The notes under the pieces: model-generated
What the model saw: only the letters and a program-made list of their open reading frames with translations
What the model was told of the DNA's origin: nothing
Databases searched by the model: none
Source: Candidatus Firestoneibacteriota bacterium
GTDB taxonomy: Bacteria > Oederibacteriota > JAAXVQ01 > JAUVAV01
Assembly: GCA_030635415.1 (NCBI GenBank)
Contig: DAOVYW010000133.1
Coordinates: forward strand, 1 to 6,857
Length of the DNA stretch: 6,857 nt
Direction: 5' to 3'
Program-made: the position numbers and the translations under genes
In this document: piece by piece, positions 6,733 through 6,857 of the stretch
Layout of the letters: each line of letters begins with the position of its first letter
How positions within the stretch are numbered: position 1 is the first letter of the stretch

Positions 6733-6857
6733 GATTCTGCTGCAAAACCCTTTCTGCTGTCTTTGTGAGGAGCGGCAGCGACGAAGCAATCTCGATTTTA
6801 TAAGGATAAAATCAGATTGCCGCACTCCCTACGGTCGCTCGCAATGACTTCTTAGGG
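6733..6857. repeat. MITE-like palindromic repeat, copy 2, cut by window end
   Basis: Starting with the same GATTCTGCTGCAAAACCC arm, these 125 bases match the reverse complement of 3675-3799 at 120 positions. The last 17 bases of the unit would lie beyond the window. Relative to copy 1 it is in the opposite orientation. The high identity points to recent spread or to homogenisation of copies. Confidence 0.93.

Overview
The window reads as a low-to-mid GC stretch from an uncultivated Gram-negative bacterium. Every gene I can support lies on the minus strand, so transcription runs from high to low coordinates. The phylum cannot be fixed from this sequence. Dispersed palindromic repeats, a PQQ-propeller-type tail, a HEAT-repeat exported protein and a glucoamylase-family glucanase beside sugar ABC permeases resemble genomes of Omnitrophota or related candidate lineages, but that is a weak inference.

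Layout in transcription order: (1) 6857-6733, a dispersed palindromic repeat cut by the window end. (2) 6732-6451, an upstream region with at most a weak promoter. (3) 6450-4027, an exported 807-residue protein of unknown function with HEAT-like repeats and a C-terminal domain that looks like a Cys-His transglutaminase/papain-like fold. (4) About 4018-3831, a short remnant with a signal-peptide-like start and the WPKFHRNNRNTGR tail typical of PQQ-like beta-propeller proteins; it has a good ribosome binding site but no intact start codon. (5) 3799-3658, a complete copy of the same palindromic repeat in the opposite orientation. (6) 3604-2699 and 2699-1818, a MalF-type and a MalG-type sugar ABC permease whose stop and start codons overlap. 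(7) 1781-1534, two abutting, nested inverted-repeat elements. (8) 1515 to the window edge, an exported glucoamylase-family (GH144-like) glucanase, incomplete at its C-terminus.

The clearest functional unit is the permease pair plus the glucanase. The enzyme would cut a beta-glucan (beta-1,2-glucan is the best guess) outside the cytoplasm and the permeases would import the oligosaccharides. No solute-binding protein or ATPase lies in the window, so both must be encoded elsewhere. The least explained items are the HEAT/peptidase-like protein, the start-less PQQ-type remnant directly behind it, and the palindromic elements that occupy three of the intergenic regions.
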